Positions 23,527 through 35,457 are shown, counted from the stretch's first letter. The stretch: DNA of 64,000 nt from Polytrichum commune (GCA_950295325.1 OX485804.1:12834001-12898000), one strand, 5' to 3'. Numbers and translations: made by a program. Notes: generated from the letters alone by a model not told the origin.

Positions 23527-24239
23527 GAACCACAAATGTTGAAGCATAAATTCGTGATTTGTTGAATGAGAATGACATTCGGATGCGTGTGAGTTGTTAA
23601 ACCATATGAACCACTAAGGTTGAAGCACAAATTTGTGATTTGTTGAATGAGAGTGGCATTCGGATGCGTGACATGGGTTGTGAAACCATATGAACCACTA
23701 AGGTTAAAGCACAAATATGTGATTTGTTGAATAAGAGTGACATTCGGATGCGTGACATGGGTTGTGAAACCATATGAACCACTAAGGTTGAAGCACAAAT
23801 TTGTGATTTGTTGAATGAGAGTGACATTCGGATGCGTGACATAGGTTGTGAAACCATATGAACCATTAAGGTTGAAGCACAAATTTGTGATTTGTTGAAT
23901 GAGAGTGACATTCGGATGCGTGACATGGGTTGTAAAACTATATGAACTACTAAGGTTGAAGCACAAATTTGTGATTTATTGAATGAGAGTGGCATTTCGA
24001 TGCGTAACATGGGTTGTAAAACCATATGAACCACTAAAGTTGAAGCACAAATTTGTGATTTGTTGAATAAGAGTGGCATTCAGATGCGTGATATGGGTTG
24101 TGAAACCATATGAACCACTAAGGTTGAAGCACAAATATGTGATTCATTGAATGAGAGTGACATTCAAATGCGTGACTTGGGTTGTGAAACCATATGAACC
24201 ACTAAGGTTGAAGCACAAATTTGTGATTTGTTGAATAAA
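23527..24239. repeat. 84-bp minisatellite, about 8.5 copies
   Basis: Head-to-tail units of about 84 bases each contain AACCATATGAACCACTAAGG, AAGCACAAATTTGTGATT and GCATTCGGATGCGTGACATG or near forms. The unit is a multiple of three, so minus-strand frames stay open for 147-160 codons without any sign of a real gene. The array lies within the hAT element, and copies differ by a few substitutions each. Confidence 0.9.
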
Positions 24240-24698
24240 TGAATAACTAATCGAATATAGAAGCTTCAAAGATGTATCAAAGAGGTTTCCAATGCGGGTG
24301 TCGAGGGATTTTTTCAAAAAGCACAACTACCTTTTTGACTTCACCAACATTTTTTTTATTCCTATTGTGTTATCTTTATCTTACCAACGAGAATTGAATC
24401 CTCTACATCTTGGATTACATCAATTATTGTATATTTCATGAAGTCTTTTGAGCTCAGTATATAAGTGGAGTCTTTAGACTCACACATATAACGATGGTAG
24501 AGTATCATGGATAGGATGGGAGAAAAGAGAGACATGTTTGAAGGTCTAGGATGTGATGAGAAGATATAGAATTTAGGAGAACCCCATATTCCATTCAATC
24601 CATCATCCGAGTGTGAGAGAGATGATAGAAGTGCTAGAGATCGATTTCGTGATAACTATGTCATGATCCCCTTCTCACAATCTACACAAGCATGAAAG

Positions 24699-25022
24699 TT
24701 GAGAGCGGAGGAGGACCAACGACAATATACGGTCAAATTCGAGATCGATGCGGTGAAGAAAGACCTAACAAAAAGCGTGGGTGGAGATCCAAATGATGTG
24801 GTTGATTTGAGCGCGGATATTTTACGGAAGCCTGGGGATGTGGATGTGGATGACAATTCAATCGACATTGAAGAAGTCAAGGTAGCGGAAGAATCTTCAA
24901 GGATTTTGCCTTTTCGTAAGAAGATGAGAGGATTATCGCCTCATCGGCTACCGTTGAAGGAACGGATGAAAGACCGAACGATAAGCTATGTTGATTACTT
25001 AGGCCGGATCCTCTTCCGTTAA
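24699..25022 (+). pseudogene. Possible 3' coding remnant of the hAT element
   Basis: A 107-codon open stretch, denser in G and C than its surroundings, encodes an acidic then basic tail (VGGDPNDVVDLSADILRKPG, later HRLPLKERMKDR). It starts with TTG, so it is probably the end of a larger broken frame. It lies downstream of the transposase fragments in the same orientation. Assignment as the transposase C-terminus rests on position only. Confidence 0.35.
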
Positions 25023-26102
25023 GATTGGACCCTCGAAGGAAGCCACAAGCATCTACGAGGTTACCATGACGGAATAAAGTGGAATATTAGATTGTACATA
25101 GGTTGTTCATGTATGTGATTTATAAAGGGCATTTGTACCATCGTCCCAATAATAAAGTCATTACTTGTACAATATGTTGTACCACTTTTAAGATTTTTTA
25201 TTTTTATTTAAAAATTCAACCAGCCTTTTATTATTGCATACTTCTATGCATGTTCATCGTTGTCTTACAAAATTTGAAATTGTAATATTATATATAAAGT
25301 AGAAAATATGTGTATTTTAGTGTATTTGTCCTTATGACAAATTATTGTATAGATTAAAAATCTCCTTAGCGGTGATAATTTGTTGGTCATCATACTACAT
25401 TGGTTACTTTGTTGCTTGAGGGATCCCTAATTAGTTTTGTGTGGATAAGTAAACCGGTTATGGTATTTAGTGTCACATATATTATTTGCGAAGGGCCTAA
25501 GTTAGATGCCTAGAGGACTCAAAGTGCCAATATGACATTATTTATAAACATTAGTAACTTCATAAAATGGAAAAGTATTTACATTATAACACTTAGCATT
25601 GCACATTGGAATACTTCAGATGGTAGCTTGCGTTTTAGTATCAATGATACTATTGAGCATACTAATGAAAAATGTCATATGCTTCCATTTTAGTGTGCAA
25701 GTGATAGATATTTTTAATTCATTTGAGTACATAGGTGGCTATTACGATGTATTTTGGTGGATGGATGAATTCGGAAGGCAGGGCGTCAGTTAGTTAGGGA
25801 GAAAAAGGGGCGGACGGGGCGGGAACGCGGGGGAACGCAAGGGCGGACGGGTGGGAACAGGGGGGCGGACGGGGGTTGGATCGGGGGCTAGTAATTTTTT
25901 CCCCACTTTACCTCTACTTTGCTGACATGTCATCACACGTGGACATCTTACATCCTACGTGTCCGAAATGGGGTAATGTAATTACACACAAAATTCGGTA
26001 AAATTCAAGTCCGTTAGGATAAAGATAGCATCCGGCATAATGTCGTGACGGCACGACATTATGCCGAGATTAGCCTCCGTCATGACACAATAGAGAACCC
26101 TG

Positions 26103-26110
26103 CCCTCCTA
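26103..26110. repeat. Right 8-bp target duplication of the large hAT element
   Basis: CCCTCCTA, identical to 21567-21574. Confidence 0.9.
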
Positions 26111-27528
26111 GTGATCACCACCAAATGTGATGAGTCGATTTCACCTCCCTCCATGTCGCAAGAAGGGGGTAACAATGAACCAACCACTACACTATTTTAT
26201 CCAATTAGTGTGGGTTATCATTCGGAATTATGTGTTCATATAACGTTTTACAAATATTATTATTTTCTGACAACTAAGTTACATCATATTCTTTGGTGTG
26301 CATAATAATTACTTATATTATTTGGGTAGAAAATGATACTCTTAGTAAAATGTTATAGCAATGGATAACTCTAAATACACTTATTAGTCAGAATAATGTA
26401 GTTATAGATGAATTGGTTGCTCAGGGAGGTCACTAGCGAAAGTCGTAGAAATAACGTGCGGTAAAAAATAAGGTCTAAAATATTCATTGTAGATAAATCT
26501 TGCAAAAAACATACATATCATATAGAGGGTTTCTAAATAATGAAACATGTTTGAATGTAAAATACCATCACATATAATGGCCTCTTTTATCTAGTCACTA
26601 CATGTAAAATAACGTGGAAACAATTACTAGGGGTAGCGGGTTTAGGGTAGGGTCTGTGCTAGTGGATGAAAAGAGGTAATTTTCTGTTTAAAAAGCTTGG
26701 ATTGATGACTTTGTAGGTTGATTAGCTTGAATGTTACTAAACCAAAAGTATCCAATATGGAGTAAATATTCTCTACCTATGTGCCGAGACGGAAAATTTC
26801 AACGCGTTGTTTGAATTGCAATTGGTGTCAGGATTGGATCCAACTAGCCCCTTTATTTCAAGAGGGTCAGTTGGTTTGGCATCCATTGGCAGTTGCCCAC
26901 TAGGTTGGCATTGTTGTTGGGAAGATTGGAGACCAAAACTTAGTTCAAAGAATTTCAAAATAGCTAAATTATATTTCCACGCTTGAACAACATGGATGTG
27001 TACGACGAGTCCACCAGACGGATTTGGTCAATTTTGAGTGGAAGGGTTGATTCATGTTGGTCAAATGATGAATCTACTACCATGTCCAAATATGGGGCTT
27101 CAACTTTGAGGGTGATGGACCTCATCTAAATTTCACCAAAATGACCCAAATTTTTGGATGCAATTATTTGGACAAGCACATAATACAATATGGCCAAATT
27201 GCCAACTTTTTAAATGTCTACCTTGACCAAAGATGGCTTCAAACGAAAAGGATGCAAAATTTTAAGGGTTTCCCCACCCATGAAGTCAATTTTCAAATGT
27301 CAACCTTACTTAGCATATGTGGTCATATTGACTTGAAATATTCACAACGAGAATATAAGGTAGTCAAGTTCACATCCGTACAGTTGGATTTTCTAAAATA
27401 AAAACATTTATTTTCCTACCTAAGAGAAACTTTCAGCATTGGTGTTGAAAATGCCCGAGAATGGAATGTGAAGGCTTGAGCGTTTAGGGGTTAAGGTATG
27501 TGACATCAATTCCATTTTGCAAGGTTCA
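26111..27528. other. AT-rich spacer
   Basis: No gene is recognised. A plus-strand frame at 27141-27401 has no domain and reads like chance in AT-rich DNA. Confidence 0.4.
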
Positions 27529-27757
27529 ACAACTTTCTTTGGTCTTTTTTTTTTTTTTTTTTTTTTTTGAGATAGAAGGCCGCAGGCCAACGCCAAAGCA
27601 CAGGAGGCAGTTGACCACCTGGCAAATTTTCCGTCAAGTAGAGAGGAGATTTCACAGCCGGGATTCGAACCGCCAACTTCTTCCTTGAGATTTGGGTATC
27701 TCTCCACCATCATCCGGTAGTTTAAGGTCATCTCACAGACCACAACTTTCTCTGGTC
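27529..27757 (-). mobile_element. tRNA-derived SINE with target site duplication
   Basis: On the minus strand a body of about 175 bp ends in a 24-base A run (T run at 27545-27568 on the plus strand). It carries a box B-like GGTTCGAATCCC near 27672-27661 and a box A-like TGGTGGAGAGA upstream, the RNA polymerase III promoter of a tRNA-derived head. The insertion is flanked by 16-bp direct repeats, ACAACTTTCTTTGGTC at 27529-27544 and ACAACTTTCTCTGGTC at 27742-27757, with one mismatch. This combination is diagnostic of a SINE inserted by LINE machinery. The family name is not assigned. Confidence 0.88.
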
Positions 27758-27825
27758 AAAACATTCAAAACACTATTGCATATCTGTGTCAGGTTGAAGG
27801 ACGATCGAGGCCAGCTCCTATTTTG

Positions 27826-28280
27826 AACACACAAATCATATAAACAAAAGCAAAGCCACAGTGATGTTCCGAACCATATCCTCACCACACACAACATGCC
27901 AATAGAAGGCTCATAGGGCAAGTTCTCATCTTCGAAGTTCCAGAAGTTGAGGTGCAGGTCCGCACTACTCACAATGCCTTGATCATATCACCGCCTGGAA
28001 GGTGAAGTACTAATCTGCACCTTATTCCTCCTCCTGTCTACTTCCCCGAACACACAAATCATATACGGTAAACAAAAGCAAAGCCACAGTGATGTTCCGA
28101 ACCATATCCTCACCACACACAACAAACCAAAAGAAGGCTCAGAAGGCACGTTCACATCTTCAAAGTTCCAGAAGCTGAGGTGCAGGTCCGCACTACTCAC
28201 AATGCCTTGATCATATCACAGCCTAAAGGGTGAAGTACTAATCTGCACCTTATTCCTCCTTCTTTCTACTTCCCCGAACA
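27826..28280. repeat. Tandem duplication of about 228 bp
   Basis: Two head-to-tail copies begin near 27826 and 28054 with ACAAATCATATA and CAAAGCCACAGTGATGTTCC, and both include GGTGCAGGTCCGCACTACTC and AATGCCTTGATCATATCAC. A more diverged single copy lies at about 19415-19720. I see no conserved reading frame. Confidence 0.8.
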
Positions 28281-28843
28281 ATATGGGTCCGAAGTTTTCA
28301 AAAGAATTGCGTCGATGCATGCTCCATTGCATTCCTCAGAGGCAGCTGCATGCAATCAAAACATGGAAACTTGTGGGAGCTGAATAACACGCACATACCT
28401 TGTGTTTCGCAGCTAGCCCGAAGTGGTGAAAGCGAGAAGTATAAAGTGTGATGGTGGGTTGAATCTTCGATTACCTTGTCAACCTTCAAAATAAGCAAGA
28501 ATTTGTTGTGATTTCACATCCATCGATTAACACTCCAGACCCTTATAACATTGTGAAGGTGCTGGCATACTATACACCTTTCTCTTGACTTTCAATGTGT
28601 GATCAAGAACACCTTTGCCTGCAGCTTAATTTCCAAGCTCGCAAACCTCTATTTCATTGCCTTGCGACATCACCCTCTGCTCCAGTATTCACAAAACTCA
28701 CTATTTTCTCCACATCTAGAACCTGAATTTGCAATATTCTCTACGACTTCTTGCTGTGGACTACGCTAACTTGGACTAAGGTATACAGGCCTTTCACTGT
28801 CGCTTATATTTTAAATCGGATAGCTGTAGTTTACATAACATGT

Positions 28844-29564
28844 CCTACATTCATTATCCCAATTGCTGAGGGAGAGCTGATAGTGTGCGTGGGAAATTAG
28901 TGAAGGCGACACTAAATTGCTTTACGCTATGAAATTAGTGCCACCAAAAGGTCTACGAAGCATTGTTATGCCCAACACTAGTCACTGAAAATACTATTCA
29001 TCACAACACTATTCACTTTTGCATATATTGGTTATTTTGATCACTCTACAAACACCTTAGAGCACGTACCGATTTCCTTGGAAATTGGAATGTATGGTAA
29101 ATGAGCATGTATTCATGAATTTTGTATGACTTAATAAAAGTCCAACCCTCACTACACTGGTAAAAAACTATCCCCAAAAAAACTGCAGCCAAAATCGGTT
29201 GTGGTTCTCTTGACTAGCACGATTTGCAGTCGCTAAACAACTATTTTTTTTTTGAGTTTAGCGACATACATTTTGGGATTTTGGGCCATTATAATATACC
29301 GTTGGAAAGGTCCTGAAAATACCTTTCCAACGGTATATTGTACGCCCCAAAATGTTTAAAATTACAGTTGCAAAAGAAAAAAAAGAAAATATAAGTAGTC
29401 GTTTAGCGACTGCAGATCATGATGGTCAAAAGAACCGCAACCGATTTCGGGCTGCGATTTTTTTGGGCATAGTTTTCTATTAGTGTTAATTTTCAGACTT
29501 GACAAAATGATGTGTGCTTCAAGAATTAGTGCAACATGCACTAATTGGGATAATTAGTGTAGTG
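28844..29564. mobile_element. CACTA-like non-autonomous element, interrupted by a nested foldback element
   Basis: The right end reads ATAATTAGTGTAGTG and the left end is a diverged inverted form of it (CTACA..ATTATCCCAATT). An inverted, uninterrupted relative lies at about 34615-35036. The element is split at 29150-29485 by another insertion. CACTAC-type ends suggest the CACTA superfamily, but I find no clear 3-bp target duplication. Confidence 0.6.
29150..29485. mobile_element. Foldback CACTA-type MITE, 336 bp
   Basis: The element begins CACTACACTGGTAAAAAACT and ends AGTTTTCTATTAGTG, with inverse similarity running about 90 bases inward on each side (for example CTGCAGTCGCTAAAC-like against GTTTAGCGACTGCAG). 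At its centre is a perfect 19-bp stem, 29293-29311 with 29321-29339, and a 9-base loop. The whole element can fold into one hairpin. The related element at 34.6-35.0 kb lacks it, which shows an insertion. Confidence 0.75.
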
Positions 29565-30058
29565 TTTGATGGCATTTTACCATAACCCTAGCCTCTTCTT
29601 GACGATGTGGTATCCCATGGAAGGACTTGGATATGTCATCTTGAATTGGTAATTGCCTTTCAAATGAATAAATCATAGTATATAATAACATGATCTTTCT
29701 GGTCTAAATCCATGGGATTAGTCTATAAATCGTCTTTCCTAGATGGCCTTTGAGACCATTTGGGGTAAAAGTGACCACAAATCTATGCAAAAGGCAATTG
29801 AATATAGATGAAGAATGAAGGTACTGGAGCCGCAACACACAATAGATATTATGGAGTGAGGAGAATTGAATAACATAATGATTCCATAATTATGGTTAGG
29901 TTTGGATTTAAGAATAGACACCATAAAGACATGTGTTTAAGAGAATTGTGGACTACGTGCTCAAAATTTGTTATATTGTCTTTACTCAATTGTCGACATA
30001 ATGGAAAGAACTATGTGGCCATTTAATGAGCTTGAGAGATTTCACTTTGACAAATGAC
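29565..30058. other. AT-rich spacer
   Basis: Nothing gene-like is seen. Confidence 0.4.
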
Positions 30059-30583
30059 TAAGGGCGGGTTTAGACTTGGAGTTAGGGCTCAAAAATGGGC
30101 TGGGGTGCAAGAAATCCACTCCTCTCATTGGTAGACAGGCTGGGATTCGCCTCTTCAAGTTTACACCATGAGTTGGGGCCAATTAACAAATAAATTATTT
30201 TATTCATCATGACAATGGCCTCAAGCCTTGGAAAAGAGAGCTCCCAACCTTGTGGACTCTTTCCCTCTAGTTGAGGCCATTGTCAGAGCTTTTATTTGCT
30301 TGTAGTAGTTTATTCTTTGAGCATTGAATAGGAGGGGAGAAATTCTAAATTTATTATACTTTAATCATTATCCATAGAATAGTTCATGAGTACGTTGGAG
30401 CCCTCTCATAATTGCAGCCTCCAAATGGCCCCAATCCCACCTAAATAGGTTTACACATGAAAGCAATGAATGGAGTTAGGTTACTTTTTTATTAATGGCC
30501 TTGGGGGCCCATTTGCATGCCACATGAGACATATTGGCCTTCGTTCACCAATGGCCCTGGCCCCAAGTCTAAACAGGCCCTAA
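30059..30583. mobile_element. Tourist-like MITE (PIF/Harbinger type) with TAA target duplication
   Basis: The body at 30062-30580 has terminal inverted repeats GGGCGGGTTTAGACTTGGAG and, on the other strand, GGGCCTGTTTAGACTTGGGG. It is flanked by TAA at 30059-30061 and 30581-30583. The 3-bp TAA/TTA duplication and GGGCCTGTTT-type ends fit PIF/Harbinger-derived MITEs. There is no coding content. Confidence 0.8.
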
Positions 30584-33500
30584 GATAAGCATATGAGCTC
30601 CAAAATCCTCTCGCACTAAATGCATGTATTGCATCCACAAGAAGTGGATGTAGAGCTAAAAATGTCCATTGAAGGCATTCTTACCTTAAGTATTGTTGTA
30701 ATGATTTGTTATAGTAAGGGATGGTTGGTCAAGTAATTATGTAAATGTTCAAGATTGCATATTTGAATGTGCAAGTACCAAATGTGAAAGCACAAATTAA
30801 AAAAACAAATTACACAATGGTCGTTTTAGCATTAACATGCTCTGTTTTCTCCTCATGAGTTACCATTCAAAGACCCATGTGAACATGGGTTGCTTTACAC
30901 ATGGACCAAGAGCCATGACCAAATAAATCCAAGGGTCGTTGAAAAAAAGACCATACCATGGAAAATAGAAATATAATTTTGTATTTGATGGGCCCTCAAG
31001 CTTAGTTTAAAGTGAAAGTGGATCATGTTGAGGGACTACAACATATTTCATGGAATCTAAAATAATAGGTAGTTCAAGACCCATCATAGCAATTGACACT
31101 ATTTTAAAGCCAATGGCAATCAAATTGCTTGCCACGGCCCCCAGTTTTATGTGGGATCCATCTTTTTTTTAATGGGCATACACAATGTCCAATAGATCAT
31201 GAAACATTATCCACTTGGTGCCATGTAGGACGCCATGTGAATTTCTCATCCATTTAAATGTCTTTGGTCCCTCATACCCTCATAGTCAAGTGTGCAGTGA
31301 ACTTGAACTATCTTTGACTTCTCAACCAATCACATAATTTATACATCATGGGTCAACGTCCCTCTAGCTCTAGCTTGAAGTGGCCCTAAATGATATGACG
31401 AACAATCTCATAGTCTTGTCCAACAACGACGACGGTGATGAAATGCATCAACCATCTCCTCCTCACATTTTCCAAAGGCAAGTTGTCTATTGTTGCACCA
31501 CATTACATTCACGAAACACACGACATACTAAGTTTGAGTTGTAGATTGCACTTGCATTGCCATCTCATTCACCGTTCATATATTTACGTCTACTACTCCA
31601 CATTTGCTTCCGGTAGGAGAACCTCAACAACAATAACCCATGAAGATTTAGAGAAAACAAAGATTTTCATCATTAATTTAAAGACTTGCGTATTGAAATG
31701 GGAAACGATGAATAGAAAGAGTACCTAGTCATGATAATGTTGAAAGGAAGGTCCATGGTTTTTATGTTGTTTCTCCTTGTGTACTACTATGTGGTGGTAC
31801 GTAGAGTGTTTCCGTCACTTGGGACACGTACGGTGGTTTTCGTTGTATGTTTTCTTGGGACAATTTGTTGGGCATTATAGTAGTTGGTTGCATAGTATGG
31901 CTCAGAGTTCGTGCCAAAGGTTAGCAAAGGCCCAATCGGGGGTTTTGAGATAAGAAAAAATGAAAATTTTGTTGTCGTTGTCTTCATTTGTAGTGATTTC
32001 TTAGAAATATAAACCTTCTTGAAATAGTTATATTGTTCGGGTGAGATTTTGTGATTAAATAAATGAGTTGATATAGGGTGAGTCAAATGCACAAAGAATA
32101 CAACGTACAATTCTATGCAATATCTAGTATTTTTTGTCATCATTTCTACACATGATTGTATGTTCTTGTACCAATCCCTCAAACTGTAGATTAGTTTTGA
32201 GCCTTGTGACACAATCTCATTATATAACACATTAGAGGTGATTTTGCAATCAAAATCTTGTATGTGGATATGTCAACAACTTCATTAAGATGTTCAATTT
32301 AGATTTCGTTTGTTTGGGTGTAATCTTTGTGTTTTGAAACGACTTACTTTTATGTGTGAACACTATATGAGCAATGAGTCTAGGCTGTTCATTTTAAGTC
32401 ATCTCACTTTCAAGAAACACCCAGTAAATTTTGAAGGTTACATTGTGGAATATAGAGCATACCTTGTTAACATGTGGCGAGTCAAAATCCAAAACTCATC
32501 ACTCTCACGTGTGAATATTGCACACTGAACATTCCTAACGATGAGGAGCACATATATTGACTTTGTCGTATGGCTCAAATTGCATGGCAATGGTACATCA
32601 ACATTGTATGCATGATGGTTTCAAGGCCATCAATGAAAGGCCCTTGGAAATATCTATCATGCAAACAATGCGTTTTTGGAGAAACACCCCCTTCTAATCG
32701 GCAACAAGCTTAATGGTATTTAGCACCACATCCGTGGTATTGCACGTAGAGTTATTTGGCTATGTAGGTTCAATTACAAAGTTTTCAATCACAAAATTTG
32801 GCCCATTGCCAAATTCAAAATTACCGTATGGCAACAAATTCAATAATACATGCGTTTGGCTTGAGCTGACATCCTTTGTAGCGCTAAAAGTACACCTACA
32901 TGTGAAGGTTGGTACTCCAAAGTGTGGACTCTGCTTTGGAAAGCCAAATGACATGCATGGGTCATTACAAAATTAAACCCCCTATATACAAGAAGTCTAA
33001 AGAGAAAAACAAATGTATACGTACTAATGGCAAGCTAGAAAATGGACTCATGTATTTATATTAAGATTTTCAATATAATGTTATAAATGCCTCCACTACA
33101 TATACAAAATCTAATTCATGAATTAAATATACCTTTATTACATATAAATTCCATGTTCACTGTCCAATGAGAAAGTCATTGAACATTGGTTCATCCATTG
33201 AATGTAACTCAATGATTGCATCACACAAAGAAAGACAAGAGCACAATAACTTAGCCACAATCTAGAGAGCAAAGCTCAAGGCAGCCCATGAGCACTCCAA
33301 GAGCCTCCAATTTGTAAAAACCTAGAATCTAAATGCAAAACCTTACAAGAATGAACAAAGGTAGTCGTTAAGGACTATTATCATATGGCAACAATCATGG
33401 ATGAAAACGTGAATTGGATAAAACTAACACATATGTTGTCAAATTTTTTTTTCTCTCAACCTTAGGGCCCCCTTTTGTACATGTACCTTTACTTCAAAGT

Positions 33501-34394
33501 TTTGAATAGCAATTTCAGTTGTACGCACTAGAAAGAAAAACTATACCTCTCCCTTATGTATACTACATACACTAATGTCTCGAATAAGACGCCTTCTTAC
33601 ACTCGCATTAATTTGTACGTGGTATGAAGAGTCCAACCCCTGGAATTGGTACATTGAACAATTGACAAGTCTTTGGGTGCACATGAGGTTGTGTGCAAAC
33701 TTAAGGATAAGATTGTCCAATGGCAAGTTTCTAGACCTCCCTTTGAAGGAGTGCATTAGATTTCTCTTTATCTTGAGCTTGTCTCCCCCTTGATTTCTCA
33801 ACCTCGGTGGAAGAGAGTGAGAGACTCATCATTTTAAGTGGCTTGTTTCACTTCGGTATTGTTTCAAGATATATGACTCCTTGTTTTTGGTTTTTTTTGA
33901 AGTTCATGTTTGGTCATGGACCCAGCCCCCTTAAGCACGGCTCCTTTTGGATTTCGGTGTCTTGGTTGTATTCTATTCTCCTGCAATCATGAAAATCCAA
34001 ATGTTTAAAAAAACATCAAACAAAAAAAACTCATGCCACTCAAACATACTAGGTGTCCTAATAAGAAAAGTAATTGATTAAGTGAACCTTATGGTGGGAC
34101 ACTGGTGTCCTAAATGAATTGGAGCCTCCTTAATGATTGGTTTTGTGGTTGTAAGTGATTGAAAATAAAAACCAACTTCGAACATCAGAGCATGTACATG
34201 ACGTTGAGATAATCTCAATGCCGTTTTTATCGCCTTCAATTCATCATTTTTGATGTCGACATATGCTTTAGGGTTTAACCGGTGTATTGTGAGACACATG
34301 TGTCCCGCCATAAGGTTCAAGTGTTGTCTACTTGATATCACATAAGGTTAACTCAATGTTTACCTACTGGCCATGGTCTAAAGTTTTCAACAAC
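30584..34394. other. AT-rich spacer without a recognised gene
   Basis: Only short open frames occur (31435-31728 +, 31787-32230 -, 33541-33801 on both strands). None has a recognisable domain, and the minus frame at 32230 starts with GTG. No RNA gene is seen. Confidence 0.4.
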
Positions 34395-34395
34395 T

Positions 34396-34607
34396 AAATA
34401 TTGTATTTAGTGTCACTTATTATCTAAAAATACTCAATGCTATATCTATTTACTGACTATCGCATTTTTTTTGCCAACAAAGGTTGAATTGGTTATTTGG
34501 ACATTATAACCATTAACATCTTTACTTGGTTAAACATCTACATCAATAGTAAAACAATGTAGCATTGTGTAAACTCCAAATAGTAAGCGACACTAAACAC
34601 AATATTA
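34396..34607. mobile_element. Short MITE with ATTGTATTTAGTGTCAC ends
   Basis: The left end AATATTGTATTTAGTGTCAC is mirrored at the right end by a sequence whose complement reads AATATTGTGTTTAGTGTCGC. The same terminal word opens larger repeats at about 43417 and 63565, and in inverted form near 49690, so this is one of several dispersed members of a family. Confidence 0.6.
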
Positions 34608-34614
34608 CTATACA

Positions 34615-35036
34615 ATAAATATTGCAATGAGTGCGTGTGGTACTTAGTCCTGAAACACACACTATTTTGCCAAGTCTCAAAATTAGAGAGGGTTGGAATT
34701 TTTACTGTGTGCTACAAAATTCATGAATACATGCTCATTTACCATACATTTCAGGAAAATCAATGCGTGCTCTAAGGTACTTGTAGAGTGATCAAAAAAT
34801 GAACATGCACACACATGCTTGACAATGAACAATGCCACGATGAATAATGCCAGTACTTTCAGTGAATAGTGTTGCTATGAATAACGATTTTAGTGGATAA
34901 TGCCGAGTTGAACAATGCTTCCTAGGTCTTTTGGTACCGCTAACTTCATAGCGTAAAGAAATTTAGTATCACCTTCACTAATTTCCCACACTCAGTACTA
35001 GCCCTCCCTCACTAATTGGGATAATTAGTGTAGTTG
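34615..35036. mobile_element. CACTA-like element, inverted relative of 28844-29564
   Basis: The minus strand aligns along its length with 28844-29149 plus 29486-29564 (shared: GGGAAATTAGTGAAGG, TTTACGCTATGAA, AAATGAGCATGTATTCATGA, CCAACCCTC). It lacks the 336-bp insertion. Confidence 0.65.
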
Positions 35037-35264
35037 TAAGAATAATAACTTTTGACCCAGAGTCGTACCTACCATGTAGGTTAGGAGGTCGGTATTGAAA
35101 ATAGGTAGGTCGGTAATGAAAACGGGGAGGTCGGTAGCCTCTGGTGGGAGGTCAGTGAAGGTGGAGTCAGAGTACGGGAAGCAATCGAGTTATAAAGACT
35201 TGTGTGTGCTGTCGTGTCCAAATAACTCCAGCTGCGATCGCCATTAGTAGCAAGTGCCATCATT

Positions 35265-35457
35265 ATGAATGACTGCCACACCAATATCTCTCCTGCATCA
35301 AAAGCTTGTGGCGGAAGCAACGCAACATCACCATTCAGGGAACTTCAAATTTATGGGTTTGAACATTAAGCCGGCGGAAAGTGCAATATTATGCAGATGC
35401 TGGCCTTCGGAGTGCGCCGTCATCAAGGTCAGCCTGGAGTTTCTGAAGGGCTAACTT
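35265..35457 (+). CDS. Unrecognised small open frames upstream of the phospholipase gene
   Basis: Two overlapping plus-strand ATG frames start at 35265 (34 codons) and 35269 (61 codons, ending with TAA at about 35454). Composition is more gene-like than the AT-rich DNA to the left. I recognise neither product. They may be a first exon or chance. Confidence 0.2.

Larger units (their letters stand above)
21575..26102. mobile_element. 4.5-kb hAT-type transposon, degenerate
   Basis: The element begins CAGGGTTGTCTAT and ends with the inverted form ATAGAGAACCCTG (one mismatch). It is flanked by a perfect 8-bp duplication, CCCTCCTA, the hallmark of hAT elements. The subterminal 300 bp at each side carry repeated palindromic words such as CGTCATGACG and CGTCACGACA, probable transposase binding sites. 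About 300 bp of each end are nearly identical to the 570-bp element at 49026-49595, which therefore looks like its internal deletion product. Inside are transposase fragments near 22.7-23.5 and 24.7-25.0 kb, a miniature LTR element and an 84-bp minisatellite. Stops and gaps show that the transposase is no longer functional. Confidence 0.88.

Noticed and set aside
23523..24079. Two minus-strand frames of 147 and 160 codons
   Set aside because: They are produced by the 84-bp tandem unit, which is divisible by three; both overlap in different frames and neither has a known domain.
23527..24239. Regular repeat array resembling a CRISPR array
   Set aside because: The units are contiguous, without unique spacers, and the window is plant nuclear DNA.
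27420..27743. 107-codon minus-strand frame with a lysine run
   Set aside because: The lysine run is the A tail of the SINE; the frame runs through the element and is not a gene.
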